A model generated the notes under the pieces. That model did not search any database. It worked only from the letters and a program-made list of their open reading frames with translations, and was not told the origin of the DNA. A DNA stretch of 64,000 nucleotides, from positions 1 to 64,000 of the forward strand of contig NZ_JADEYP010000012.1 of assembly GCF_020295405.1 (NCBI RefSeq), in the 5' to 3' direction. This stretch comes from Sphingobacterium bovistauri. GTDB lineage: Bacteria; Bacteroidota; Bacteroidia; Sphingobacteriales; Sphingobacteriaceae. Numbering within the stretch: the first letter of the stretch is position 1; each line of letters begins with the position of its first letter. The position numbers and the translations under genes are program-made. Positions 18,110-27,571 of the stretch are shown one piece after another.

Positions 18110-20308
18110 ATGACATTATCCATTTGGCGATATGCACATCTTGCATTGGCAATTATATCCTCTGCATTTTTGCTAATCCTTTCGGTCACTGGTGTTATAC
18201 TAGCCATTGACGCTGTACAAGAGAAAACACCTGCATATCGAGTAGAAAATTTTGACAAAATTACACTCGCGCAAAGTCTACCAGCTTTGCGCGATGCTTA
18301 TTTTGAGATTTTGGAAATCAAAATCGATCACAATGATTTCGTAGTGATTGATGCGATGGATGAAGACGGAAATGCCTTCCAAGTTTATATTAATCCATTG
18401 ACAGGTGAAAAAATTGGCGAGGTAAAACCCAAAAGTCAATTTATACAATGGACCACAGCATTGCACCGATCCCTTTTTCTAAAAGAACCTGGTAGAGCTA
18501 TCGTAGGCGTGGTCTCTTTTTTATTAATGCTCATTACCATAAGTGGATTTATATTAATACTAAAAAGACAAAAAGGAATTCGCCATTTCTTTGATAAAAT
18601 AAATAAAGACTTCTTTTCGCAATATTTTCATGTTGTAACAGGGCGTTGGTTATTAATTCCTGTTCTAATCATTGCACTCACAGGTACAGTGATTTTCCTT
18701 GTTCGTATGGATTTTATGAAAACGGACAACATCGAAATTAAGTATGATCCAAAAAGTTCTGACGATACTGTTGTCGAATTAAAAGACATTGATTTTTTTA
18801 AAAACACAAAAATAGCTGATGTTGAGCGTGTAGAATTTCCATTTATTCCTGATGATCCTGCTGAGCCCTTTATTGTACATTTAAAAGATAAAGCTGTTGC
18901 TGTCAATCAGGTTAATGGTGATATTATCAGCGAAAGCGTACTACCATATGCTGCAGTATTTGAAAAAATCAATATCGATCTGCATACAGGTCGTACAAAT
19001 ATCATTTGGGCGATTATTCTTGGTTTAGCTTCCTTGAATATTTTATTCTTTATCTATACAGGTTTTGTCATCACATTCAAGCGTTCGAAATCAAAATTAA
19101 AAAATAAATATAAGGCAGCAGAATCTGAGATCATCATATTGGTCGGTTCTGAAAATGGCACTACCCTCTTCTTTGCGAACCAAGTTCAAAAGCAACTTTT
19201 GTCCGATGGGAAAAAAGCTTTTATCGCTGAGATGAACAAATATCAACTGTATCCTAAAGCGGAACACTTTTTAATATTTACCTCAACCTATGGCCTAGGT
19301 GATCCGCCTACAAATGCGACAAACTTCAATCGTTTACTGAAGAAAACCCCACAAACACAACCTTTAAACTATAGTGTTGTAGGCTTTGGTTCAACTTCTT
19401 ACGAAGATTTCTGTGCATATGCAAAAGAAGTAGATGAATTACTGAGTAAGCAAACTTGGGCTAAACAATTAGTAAAATTTCATACAGTCAATGATCGTTC
19501 AACCGAGGAATTTGTCCAATGGGTTCAATCTTGGAGTGAAAAATCACTTCATGCTTTGGCAACTGCACCCGCAGTGTATAGCAGCAAAGTTCCTGATCTT
19601 CGAAAATTCAAAGTAATATCCAAAACATCTATATCTGATGATAATTCGACATTCAAAATTATTTTGAAACCACTTAAAAGTCAAAAATTTGATTCGGGAG
19701 ACTTATTAGCCATCTATCCTGCCAATGATAATAGAGAACGTTTTTATTCGATTGGCCGCAATGGTAAGGATGTGCAATTAATTGTTAAATTATTCCCTGA
19801 TGGACTAGGTTCAAGCTACTTGTACAATTTAGGTCAAGATAAAATTATAGAAGCTCGTATTATGAGCAACCCTAATTTCCACCTACCAAAATTGACACCA
19901 AAGGTAGCTATGATTGCTAATGGAACAGGTATTGCTCCTTTTTTAGGTATGATTATGGGTAATAAGAATCTTACTGAACTTCATCTATTCACTGGATTCA
20001 GAAATCAAAATTCATTGACACAAATGTACAAGGACTTTGCGAATGAATATCTCTCCAAACAACATCTTACTCGATTAGAATTTGCCTTTTCACGTGAAAA
20101 AAATAAAGAATACGTTATGGATTTAATTTTAAGAGATTATTTCTTTTTCGCAAATCTATTACAAGAAGGCGGCACTATCATGATTTGTGGAGCATTGAAG
20201 ATGCAAAAAGATGTCGAAAAAACACTTAATGAAATCACCACGAGTCATCATGGTAAATCATTACAATACTATTTCGACAATAATCAAATTTTAACAGATT
20301 GTTATTAA
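18110..20308 (+). CDS. PepSY-flavodoxin-FNR fused transmembrane reductase
   Basis: 732 residues. The N-terminal part (about 1-330) is a PepSY-TM unit with four membrane helices (about 10-32, 125-147, 177-199 and 297-320) and conserved histidines, including H121 and H175, that could bind heme. Residues about 340-490 are a flavodoxin domain (ILVGSENGTTLFFANQV and STYGLGDPPTNA bind FMN). Residues about 515-732 are a ferredoxin-NADP reductase-like domain (RERFYSIGRNG for FAD, MIANGTGIAPFLGMI and MICGALKMQKDVE for NAD(P)H, C-terminal YYFDNNQILTDCY). It should move electrons from cytoplasmic NAD(P)H through FAD and FMN across the membrane to a periplasmic acceptor, probably the DUF2271 protein. Ferric or other oxidant reduction is a possible end use. 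Confidence 0.9.
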   Translation: MTLSIWRYAHLALAIISSAFLLILSVTGVILAIDAVQEKTPAYRVENFDKITLAQSLPALRDAYFEILEIKIDHNDFVVIDAMDEDGNAFQVYINPLTGEKIGEVKPKSQFIQWTTALHRSLFLKEPGRAIVGVVSFLLMLITISGFILILKRQKGIRHFFDKINKDFFSQYFHVVTGRWLLIPVLIIALTGTVIFLVRMDFMKTDNIEIKYDPKSSDDTVVELKDIDFFKNTKIADVERVEFPFIPDDPAEPFIVHLKDKAVAVNQVNGDIISESVLPYAAVFEKINIDLHTGRTNIIWAIILGLASLNILFFIYTGFVITFKRSKSKLKNKYKAAESEIIILVGSENGTTLFFANQVQKQLLSDGKKAFIAEMNKYQLYPKAEHFLIFTSTYGLGDPPTNATNFNRLLKKTPQTQPLNYSVVGFGSTSYEDFCAYAKEVDELLSKQTWAKQLVKFHTVNDRSTEEFVQWVQSWSEKSLHALATAPAVYSSKVPDLRKFKVISKTSISDDNSTFKIILKPLKSQKFDSGDLLAIYPANDNRERFYSIGRNGKDVQLIVKLFPDGLGSSYLYNLGQDKIIEARIMSNPNFHLPKLTPKVAMIANGTGIAPFLGMIMGNKNLTELHLFTGFRNQNSLTQMYKDFANEYLSKQHLTRLEFAFSREKNKEYVMDLILRDYFFFANLLQEGGTIMICGALKMQKDVEKTLNEITTSHHGKSLQYYFDNNQILTDCY

Positions 20309-21297
20309 TCCGCACATACAGCATTTGGAAAGATAGAATAGCAGCTGCTCTTCTGTCTTTTTTATTTATTCCCTTTACGCTTAATGCGCAGACAAACATT
20401 GTATTGGTAAGAGATACAACCTTGATGGGTTCTAAATTTCAACTAACAATAGTTACTACAGACATTTCACAAGGTAATAAACTAATTGATACCGCCATAG
20501 CTGAAATTAATCGCATTGAAAATCTGATCTCCGAATGGCGTCCATACACTAAAGTTTCAGAGATTAACCGCAACGCTGGAATCCAACCAGTAAAGGTGAA
20601 CAACGAACTTTATGATCTCACTAAACGAGCAATTAACTACTCGTGGATGAGTAATGGGGCTTTTGACATTAGTACCGCAGCTATGGACAAGGTTTGGGTA
20701 TTTGATGGGTCTATGATTGAAAAACCTACTACTGAAATTATTTCAAAGTCCATTCAATATGTCGGTTTTGAGCATATCGTTCTAGATTCTATAAATTCCA
20801 CAATTTACCTTTCGCAAGAAGGTATGAAAATTGGTTTTGGCTCCATAGGTAAAGGCTACGCTGCCGACAAAGCTCGTGAGCTTTTACAATCTCTAGGGGT
20901 CAAAGGCGGTATTGTTAATGCTTCGGGCGATATTGCGACATGGGGAACACAACCAAACGGCAAACCGTGGCGAATTGGCATCAATAATCCTTTCAAAAGG
21001 CATGGAATTGCGAAAGTGTTAAAATTAAAAGAAAATGCTGTAGCTACTTCAGGCTCATATGAAAAGTATGCTGAAATAGATGGAGTCCGTTATGCTCACA
21101 TCATTAATCCCAAAACAGGCTATCCTTCTACAGGATTAACCAGTGTCACGATATATGGTCCTTCTGCAGAATTTGCTAATGCATTAAGCACTTCGATAAT
21201 GGTATTAGGCGAAAAAGAAGGAAAGAAACTAGTTAAGAAATATCCGAGGTATAAGTTTTTGTTTATCACAGATAAAGGAAAGATTATTAAACGGTAA
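20299..21297 (+). CDS. apbE: FAD:protein FMN transferase
   Basis: 332 residues from a TTG start at 20299 that overlaps the end of the PepSY reductase gene by 10 bases. No ATG precedes the conserved domain, and only this start retains the signal peptide (IAAALLSFLFIPFTLNAQ). ApbE hallmarks are all present: MGSKFQLTI, GSIGKGYAADKARELL with GIVNASGDIATWG, and the C-terminal YAHIINPKTGYPS with the Mg-binding acidic and Thr residues. The enzyme transfers FMN from FAD to Ser/Thr of exported proteins. The DUF2271 product two genes upstream is the obvious candidate substrate. Confidence 0.93.
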   Translation: MLLIRTYSIWKDRIAAALLSFLFIPFTLNAQTNIVLVRDTTLMGSKFQLTIVTTDISQGNKLIDTAIAEINRIENLISEWRPYTKVSEINRNAGIQPVKVNNELYDLTKRAINYSWMSNGAFDISTAAMDKVWVFDGSMIEKPTTEIISKSIQYVGFEHIVLDSINSTIYLSQEGMKIGFGSIGKGYAADKARELLQSLGVKGGIVNASGDIATWGTQPNGKPWRIGINNPFKRHGIAKVLKLKENAVATSGSYEKYAEIDGVRYAHIINPKTGYPSTGLTSVTIYGPSAEFANALSTSIMVLGEKEGKKLVKKYPRYKFLFITDKGKIIKR

Positions 21298-21334
21298 AGA
21301 AAATATTTTCATATATTGATGAAAATGTGATTTT

Positions 21335-21684
21335 ATGAAGTTTTTATTATTATCCCTTACAATTTTTATTTCCTTTGTTTCTTTCGGACAAAAAAGAATC
21401 AATTAAAAATTGAGTATGTTTCGAAAGAAGTGATTAATAATTTACAACTTCCAACTTCAAAACAGATTGGTAAAAAAGAAGCATTAGGAAAATACACCTT
21501 TACTGTAGAATTAGATGGTAGTTTATCAGATATTAAAGTAAAAGATTCAATAGGATATGATATAGATGCACAAATTGTAAAAACATTACAATTTGTTAAA
21601 AATTGGTCCGTTGCGGAAGTGAATGGTGTTCCAACACGTATTGCTTATAGTTTGCCCATCAGAATAAGATTTCCTGAAAAATAG
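21335..21684 (+). pseudogene. TonB-C-like secreted protein gene with a frameshift
   Basis: An ATG at 21335 opens a signal peptide (MKFLLLSLTIFISFVSFGQ) that runs into a stop at 21404-21406. The following frame (-1) continues KKNQLKIEYVSKEVINNLQLP and then a TonB C-terminal-like domain (KYTFTVELDGSLSDIKVKDS, PTRIAYSLPIRIRF) to 21684. Adding one A to the A6 run at 21390-21395 would join signal peptide and domain exactly. The only start available to the downstream frame alone is GTG 21430, which would leave it without a signal, so that ORF is probably not a gene on its own. A sequencing error, a true mutation or slippage on the A run are all possible. Confidence 0.65.
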
Positions 21685-21814
21685 CTCCAACATGATTATT
21701 TAAAACATTTATACCGCTGTAATAAAAAGATTTAAACCAAAACCTGAAATTAGCTGAAAGTCGTTACCTTTTAATTAACTTATATTTTCATATTTGTAAA
21801 ACAAACACTAACAA

Positions 21815-23140
21815 ATGAGAAAATATAACATTGTACTAATATTAGTTATTGCATTCAATACCTGTCTAGCGCAGGTGCAAGATGTTTATCACATTAAGTT
21901 CAATTTTAAATCTGATAATATTACTGCCAATTCAGACCGTGAGAAATCTTATCTTGAGGTTTGGACAAATGAATTCTACCAAACTATCATGTTGCAAGAA
22001 GATGTCGAGCATCACTATCTGTACAACAAGCAGGATTCCAACTCGTATATTCGCTTATTTCATGAATCAAAAGAATATTTAAGACTAGACCGTAATCCTG
22101 ATTTTGATACTATAAAAATAGATTTTAGTACCAACGAACAAAAGTCTATTGCTGGATATAAGTGCAAACTCGCTAAGATAAAGTTTGAAAACCCAGGGGA
22201 TAATAGTAGCGTAACTTGCTATATATGGTATGCAAAAGAAATCCCTAAATTTTTTGCCCCTACTTTTCCGTATTTCAAAAATCTACCAGGAGCTGTGCTT
22301 TCTATTGAAATAGAAGGTGAAGGTATGGAAGCCTTTGAAGTTGTAAAAACTACTAAACCAACTTCCTTCTTCGATAAACCTGAAGACTACAGCAATATGA
22401 CTGCCGAAGAACCCGAGCAGGATAATTACCTAGGAGATGGGAGATATTATTACCAAGATAATTCGAGTGAACTCTATGGATTAATGGATACAGAACAAAA
22501 AATAATAACACCTGCAATTTATACAAGTATATTTGAATTCAACGCTGGTGTTGCCATTGTTACGAATCCCGAAGGTAAATATGCTGCTATTGATACAAGT
22601 GGTATTTTGGTTTCCCCATTTAAATATGATTATCTTATGTACGAACCAAATGGAAATCAATTCATTTTCGTAGAAAATTCAAGATATGGATTAATCAAAG
22701 ACAATAAAATAATTATTCCGGCGGAGTACGACGCTTTGCATTTTTTTAATTTAGGATACACCATTTGTGCAAAGGATAATAAATGCGGATTAATAGACAC
22801 GGACAATAAACTAATCGTACCTATTCAATATAATAACATTGTAGATTATAGAGCGGACTTATTTGTTGTCGAAGAAAATCAAAAATATAGCTTGTATGAA
22901 ATCAAAACGCTGAAAATGGTTGCAAGTAATTTTGACTTCATAGCCCTACCAATACAAGATGAACTCATTACAGTGCAGAAAGATGGAAAATATGGCTTTA
23001 TGGATAAAAAAGGGAAACTCATAATTCCTATTCAATATAGCTATGCTTCTACCTTCTATGAAGGTGTAGCTAATGTAGCACTCCAAGAAGACTTGGAAGA
23101 TATGCATACAATTAATACGAGTGGTAAGAAGGTTGAATAA
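21815..23140 (+). CDS. Secreted GLPGLI-like and WG-repeat protein (copy 1)
   Basis: 441 residues with a signal peptide ending CLAQ (residue 20). Residues about 25-185 resemble the GLPGLI family: KSIAGYKCKLAKIKF, VTCYIWYAKEIP and FKNLPGAVLSIE occupy the positions of its conserved blocks. Residues about 205-440 are WG-type beta repeats, for example YGLMDTEQKIITPAIYTSIFEF, YAAIDTSGILVSPFKYD, YGLIKDNKIIIPAEYD, CGLIDTDNKLIVPIQYN and YGFMDKKGKLIIPIQYS. It is a tandem paralogue of the next gene. Function of the fold combination is unknown; it should be exported to periplasm or surface. No strict promoter was found; CATATTTG lies near 21789. Confidence 0.85.
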   Translation: MRKYNIVLILVIAFNTCLAQVQDVYHIKFNFKSDNITANSDREKSYLEVWTNEFYQTIMLQEDVEHHYLYNKQDSNSYIRLFHESKEYLRLDRNPDFDTIKIDFSTNEQKSIAGYKCKLAKIKFENPGDNSSVTCYIWYAKEIPKFFAPTFPYFKNLPGAVLSIEIEGEGMEAFEVVKTTKPTSFFDKPEDYSNMTAEEPEQDNYLGDGRYYYQDNSSELYGLMDTEQKIITPAIYTSIFEFNAGVAIVTNPEGKYAAIDTSGILVSPFKYDYLMYEPNGNQFIFVENSRYGLIKDNKIIIPAEYDALHFFNLGYTICAKDNKCGLIDTDNKLIVPIQYNNIVDYRADLFVVEENQKYSLYEIKTLKMVASNFDFIALPIQDELITVQKDGKYGFMDKKGKLIIPIQYSYASTFYEGVANVALQEDLEDMHTINTSGKKVE

Positions 23141-23220
23141 AACTTACAATAATTAGCTGTTATCAGGGATAAAATTACTTGATAATTATCCCAAAATTTG
23201 TGCTATTAATAATAAGTATT

Positions 23221-24561
23221 ATGAAAAAAATCACACTAACACTGTTACTAATCTTTATAGCTGGTGTAAACTTGTATGCTCAAGATCAAAAAGTAGTTGA
23301 GATCAAATATGCCGCTACATTTGACGGTAATGAAGGAGCTCCAGATAAAATCAATCCTTTTATACACGCTTTAATCAATGAAGAATATAGCTCTATCACC
23401 CTACAAAACGAAGACGGTAAATACAGCTATATCTCAAAAACTAGCGAGGCCCCTGCTTACACATTTCTTAATGATGAGGATAAAACATATCTAAAACTAG
23501 AACATGACTATGAAGAATTGGACATTTTCGAAATAGATCTATCTTCGACTGAGACTAAAATGATTCAAGGATATACCTGTCAATTAGCCATCATAAATAT
23601 CCCTACAGACGAAGGTGAATACAAGATCCAAATCTGGTACACACAAAATATTCCAAATTTCTATCTAAACAATTTCCTTTTCTTAAAAAAAGTCCCTGGT
23701 GCAGCCTTACAAATTGCAACTGAAGATTATTCTATTGATGCATTTGAAATCGTAAAAACGACTAAACCATTAAGTACATTTGAAATACCGGAAGATTATA
23801 CAGAAATGGAAGTTGATTCTGCAGTAGAATACAATGAAATTGGTGACAATAGATATTATTATGAAGATGAAACAGGTACTTACTTTGGAATGCGAGATGG
23901 TGAAGATAACATTATCACACAACCCATTTATTCTGGAATGATGCATTTCAAAGGAGATGTTTGTATCGTAACGAATGAGGAAGGTAAATATGGAGCGATA
24001 GATTATAATGGAAAAGAAATATTGCCATTAAAATTTGATTATTTAGACCACGAACCAATTAATAATCAATATATATTTTCAGAAAATGAGAATTTTGGAT
24101 TGATGAAAGACGGGAAAATCATCATCCCTGCACAATACCAGCTAGTTAGCTTTATAAGTAATGGTTACGCTATTTTTACTGAAAACTATAAAAATGGAAT
24201 TATCGATGAAAACAACAAGGTTATTGTCCCTGCAAAATACAACAGCATACAAGAAAACTCTTCTACGCTATTTGTAAATATGGATGACAAAGGGATATAT
24301 TCCTTACATCGTATTTCTGATGGAAAAGAACTTGCTTCGAAATATGATTTGATAAGTCTTAGTCAAGATTCTGATCTAGTGTTAGTTCAAAAGAATAATA
24401 AATATGGTTACGTGAATAAGGATGGAAAGATTGTTATTCCTATTCAATATGCATATGCTACAGTTTTCACTGCAGGACTAGCCGTAGTCTCGAATAGCGA
24501 AGATTTCAGCGAAGTTTTCTATATTGATACTACAGGAAAAAAATCAGACAAAACATATTAA
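23221..24561 (+). CDS. Secreted GLPGLI-like and WG-repeat protein (copy 2)
   Basis: 446 residues from the ATG at 23221 (MKKITLTLLLIFIAGVNLYAQ, a clean signal peptide). A TTG at 23179 in the same frame is rejected because it would bury the signal. The architecture matches the preceding gene block for block: GLPGLI-like region (ETKMIQGYTCQLAII, IQIWYTQNIP, KKVPGAALQIA), then five to six WG repeats (YFGMRDGEDNIITQPIYSG, YGAIDYNGKEILPLKFD, FGLMKDGKIIIPAQY, NGIIDENNKVIVPAKYN, YGYVNKDGKIVIPIQYA). The two genes arose by tandem duplication. A terminator hairpin follows at 24601. Confidence 0.87.
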   Translation: MKKITLTLLLIFIAGVNLYAQDQKVVEIKYAATFDGNEGAPDKINPFIHALINEEYSSITLQNEDGKYSYISKTSEAPAYTFLNDEDKTYLKLEHDYEELDIFEIDLSSTETKMIQGYTCQLAIINIPTDEGEYKIQIWYTQNIPNFYLNNFLFLKKVPGAALQIATEDYSIDAFEIVKTTKPLSTFEIPEDYTEMEVDSAVEYNEIGDNRYYYEDETGTYFGMRDGEDNIITQPIYSGMMHFKGDVCIVTNEEGKYGAIDYNGKEILPLKFDYLDHEPINNQYIFSENENFGLMKDGKIIIPAQYQLVSFISNGYAIFTENYKNGIIDENNKVIVPAKYNSIQENSSTLFVNMDDKGIYSLHRISDGKELASKYDLISLSQDSDLVLVQKNNKYGYVNKDGKIVIPIQYAYATVFTAGLAVVSNSEDFSEVFYIDTTGKKSDKTY

Positions 24562-24600
24562 TATCTTTAACTGCTATTTAATTTAAAAACTTAATTTAGT

Positions 24601-24628
24601 GCCTCATACTTAAACGATGAGGCTTTTT
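24601..24628 (+). terminator. Terminator after the WG-repeat pair
   Basis: Seven-base perfect arms GCCTCAT (24601-24607) and ATGAGGC (24617-24623) enclose a 9-base loop and are followed by TTTTTAA. The hairpin's second arm contains the ATG at 24617, which argues against that ATG being the start of the next gene. Confidence 0.7.
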
Positions 24629-24634
24629 AATAAA

Positions 24635-26872
24635 ATGCATAAAATTGTTGTCTTTACCCTAATTTTCCTTTCTTGTTTTTTCATAAATAATCTATTCTGT
24701 CAGGAACAAGAGAATGAACTAGCGCAACAATTTAACACGACCAAAATTGGTTCTCCAGAAAGATTTGAATTAGCAGCAGATTATGTCAAGTTTTTATTCT
24801 TTAACAATAAACAAGATCAGGCATTTAAAATAATAAATAAAGAAATTAGAGAAGCTACTAAGAATAAAAATGGTAAATATGCAGCCAATTTATATACCGT
24901 TGCCTCGATAATTTATTTACTCAGTGACGATCAAGAATCTTCTGACAACTATTCAAAATTAGCTTCCTTATATGCTAAAAAAACGAAGGATAAGGAATCT
25001 AAAGGATATACATACTATGGTCAAGGGTGGATTTTTGCACGCACAGATAATGAAGCTGAGGCTATACCTAAATATTTAAAGGCACTAGCCTATTATGAAA
25101 ATGCACATCCTAGTAAAACTTTGTTTTCTAGAAAATTCACCATCTACACTGAGCTTTCTGCCATATATGCGAATTGGAATGAATTTGAACTGCAAGAGAA
25201 GTATACATTACTAGCCTTAAAATTAGCTCAAAAGGAAAATAACATCTCCTCTATTTTTAATGCTAATATGGCTATGGGCTTTTTGCGCGAAAAACAATTC
25301 AACCTTGATAATGAAGACAAAAAAGCTATTACAGAAGCAGAGTCCTACTACCTAAAAGCTTTTCATACTTTCCAGCAGAATAGTAAAAAGATGACCGTGC
25401 CATCTGATCTTTCTTTCGTAGCAAATAATTTAGCGCATCTCTACCTCATGTATTTTCCCAATTCTAATGAATCAAAAGTTGTAGAATATGCCGAAATAGC
25501 GATAAAACAAGGTAAATTGACTGGCCAACACAATCATGTTGCTTCAGCATATGGCATTCTTGCAGACCTAAATTTGAGAAATGGGGATAAAGAGAAATCT
25601 AAAGATTACTTGTTGGCGGCAATAGTTGAGTTAGATAAAAACAATATAGAAGCGCCATTGACCAAAATGAATGTTTTTGAAAGTCTATCGACTATCCATG
25701 AACAAGAGGGAGATTACAAAGAGGCTATTCGTTATCAAAAAGAATACCTTGAGCTTTTTAAATCCTATTATGATCAAGAAAAGAATGCTCGTGCAAAAAA
25801 ATTAGAAACCCAATACGAGAAAGAAAAACAAAAACAACAATTGTTAGCTCTTCAGTTAGAAAGCCAGAAAAAAGAACAGCAAATTCTGAAAATGAATTTG
25901 TTGAATATTCAGCAAAATCAACAACTCGAAAACTTAAGGTTACTAAAAGATAACCAACAAAAAGAGTTTGAATTGGCACAACTAGAAAAATCAAAACAAC
26001 AGCAGGAGTTACGACTTTCGAAACTAGAATCCTTCAATAAACAAAAGGAAATAGTGCTTTACAAAGCACAAATACAGCTAAAAGAACGTATAAATCTATT
26101 TTACATTGGTATAGCTGTAATTGTAACGTTATTATTGTTCGCATTTATTTATGCGTACTTACAGCGTTCAAAAAGTTTGAAGCATCAAAAAAACATCTAT
26201 GCCCTTGAGCTAGAAAAAGAAAGGCAAAATTCAAAAATTTCGAATCTTACGACCATGCTCGATGCCCAAGAACTGGAAAGAGGGAGATTAGCCCGTGACT
26301 TGCATGACGGATTAGGTGGATTATTATCAGGAGCCAAAATGAATCTTTCTCTATTAAAAGAACGTGACACTATATTAGCTTCAGACAATGTCAATCAATC
26401 TATCTCAAAACTGGATTTGGCTGTTGATGAATTAAGACGTGTAGCCCATAATTTGATGCCTGATTTATTAGAAAAATATGGACTTCAGGAAGCATTAACA
26501 GATTATGCTTCTAGGATGTCCAATCATTCTTTGGATATTGATGTTCAGTTTTTGCATTATCAAAACACCTTATCACAAGAGCATCAACTATTGGTGTATC
26601 GTATTCTTCAAGAACTTGTAAACAATGTTATCAAACATGCTCAAGCCACACAAATAATTATTCAGTTTGTAGAATACGACTCTCATTATGAAATTGTTGT
26701 CGAAGACGATGGTAAAGGCTTTGATACGAAAATCAATAATTCCAAAACAGCAGGATTACATAATATCCAATCAAGGATAGAATTTTTAAAAGGAAAAGTA
26801 ACAATAGATTCCCAACCTGATTTGGGGACAAATATTGACATACAGTTTCCAAAAACCTATGCACATGATTAA
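24635..26872 (+). CDS. TPR-containing sensor histidine kinase (HisKA_3, NarX/DegS type)
   Basis: 745 residues from the ATG at 24635, which starts MHKIVVFTLIFLSCFFINNLFCQ; the ATG 18 bases earlier sits in the terminator stem. A signal/anchor is followed by tetratricopeptide-like repeats (about 60-350), a long Gln/Lys/Glu-rich coiled coil (about 355-470), one transmembrane helix (about 490-508) and the kinase core. The phospho-acceptor His557 is in RDLHDGLGGLLSGAKMNL, the N box reads ELVNNVIKHAQAT and the G box VVEDDGKGFD, with AGLHNIQSRIEFLKG behind it. It should autophosphorylate and pass the phosphate to the regulator encoded downstream, with which it overlaps by 8 bases. The signal sensed through the periplasmic TPRs is unknown. 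Confidence 0.92.
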   Translation: MHKIVVFTLIFLSCFFINNLFCQEQENELAQQFNTTKIGSPERFELAADYVKFLFFNNKQDQAFKIINKEIREATKNKNGKYAANLYTVASIIYLLSDDQESSDNYSKLASLYAKKTKDKESKGYTYYGQGWIFARTDNEAEAIPKYLKALAYYENAHPSKTLFSRKFTIYTELSAIYANWNEFELQEKYTLLALKLAQKENNISSIFNANMAMGFLREKQFNLDNEDKKAITEAESYYLKAFHTFQQNSKKMTVPSDLSFVANNLAHLYLMYFPNSNESKVVEYAEIAIKQGKLTGQHNHVASAYGILADLNLRNGDKEKSKDYLLAAIVELDKNNIEAPLTKMNVFESLSTIHEQEGDYKEAIRYQKEYLELFKSYYDQEKNARAKKLETQYEKEKQKQQLLALQLESQKKEQQILKMNLLNIQQNQQLENLRLLKDNQQKEFELAQLEKSKQQQELRLSKLESFNKQKEIVLYKAQIQLKERINLFYIGIAVIVTLLLFAFIYAYLQRSKSLKHQKNIYALELEKERQNSKISNLTTMLDAQELERGRLARDLHDGLGGLLSGAKMNLSLLKERDTILASDNVNQSISKLDLAVDELRRVAHNLMPDLLEKYGLQEALTDYASRMSNHSLDIDVQFLHYQNTLSQEHQLLVYRILQELVNNVIKHAQATQIIIQFVEYDSHYEIVVEDDGKGFDTKINNSKTAGLHNIQSRIEFLKGKVTIDSQPDLGTNIDIQFPKTYAHD

Positions 26873-27494
26873 AATTATCATCACAGACGATCATCCACTC
26901 CTATTAGAGGGATTGAAAAATATTTTAACACAACAGCAAGATTTTGATGTAATACAATGTTATGCATCCGCCAAAGATTTATTTGAAGGACTAAAACTCC
27001 AAAAAGCAGATGTGTTACTACTAGATATTAATCTAGTCGATTGCAATAGTTTGGATATTATTGAAGAATTGATTAGAAAATATCACGATATGCGTATCAT
27101 CATGTTGAGTGTTCACAATGAATTTGCTGTCATCAATAGTGCTTTGCAAAAAGGTGCCTTAGGTTATATTCAAAAGAATGCTAACATAGATGAGATAATC
27201 TTGGGGATAGAAAGCGTATTGCAAGGTAAAAAATTTCTATGCAAGCAAACCAAAACTGTAATGGAAAAAAAGAATCTTTCTGAACTAAAAATAATTCCAA
27301 AACTAACAAGAAGAGAGAAAGAAATTTTGACGGAAGCTGCTTCGGGATTAACAACGCTACAAATCGCTGAAAAATTATTCATAAGCCCACACACGGTCGA
27401 AAGCCATCGAAAAAATTTAATCGTAAAATTCAAAACGTCAAATCTTACCAAAGCTATCAAACTAGCCTTAGAATATGGAATTATAAGAGAATAA
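26865..27494 (+). CDS. NarL/LuxR-family response regulator
   Basis: 209 residues. The ATG at 26865 overlaps the kinase stop codon (ATGATTAA) and begins MIKIIITDDHPLLLEG, the natural start of a receiver domain; upstream Met codons in frame lie well inside the kinase gene. The receiver (1-120) has acidic D8/D9 and phospho-acceptor D54 (LLLDINLVD). The C-terminal LuxR helix-turn-helix (about 142-205) reads LTRREKEILTEAASGLTTLQIAEKLFISPHTVESHRKN. It pairs with the TPR kinase; its targets are unknown, with the flanking WG-repeat genes as candidates. Confidence 0.93.
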   Translation: MIKIIITDDHPLLLEGLKNILTQQQDFDVIQCYASAKDLFEGLKLQKADVLLLDINLVDCNSLDIIEELIRKYHDMRIIMLSVHNEFAVINSALQKGALGYIQKNANIDEIILGIESVLQGKKFLCKQTKTVMEKKNLSELKIIPKLTRREKEILTEAASGLTTLQIAEKLFISPHTVESHRKNLIVKFKTSNLTKAIKLALEYGIIRE

Positions 27495-27571
27495 ACTACA
27501 AATAGCCATTTCCGGGGAGATATTTAATTCCTTGTTGTCGTATATTTACTCTCAAGCAATGACAATAAGAA

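Noticed and set aside
21390..21396. Programmed -1 ribosomal frameshift in the TonB-like gene
   Set aside because: The zero-frame codons are CAA AAA AGA, so neither tRNA pair re-pairs well after a -1 slip; the run is also short for polymerase slippage. A mutation or read error is simpler.
23179..23220. Upstream TTG start for the second WG-repeat protein
   Set aside because: It would place 14 residues in front of a clean signal peptide that begins at ATG 23221.
24617..24634. ATG upstream of the TPR kinase as its start
   Set aside because: It lies in the terminator stem, and the signal-anchor sequence begins at the ATG 18 bases later.
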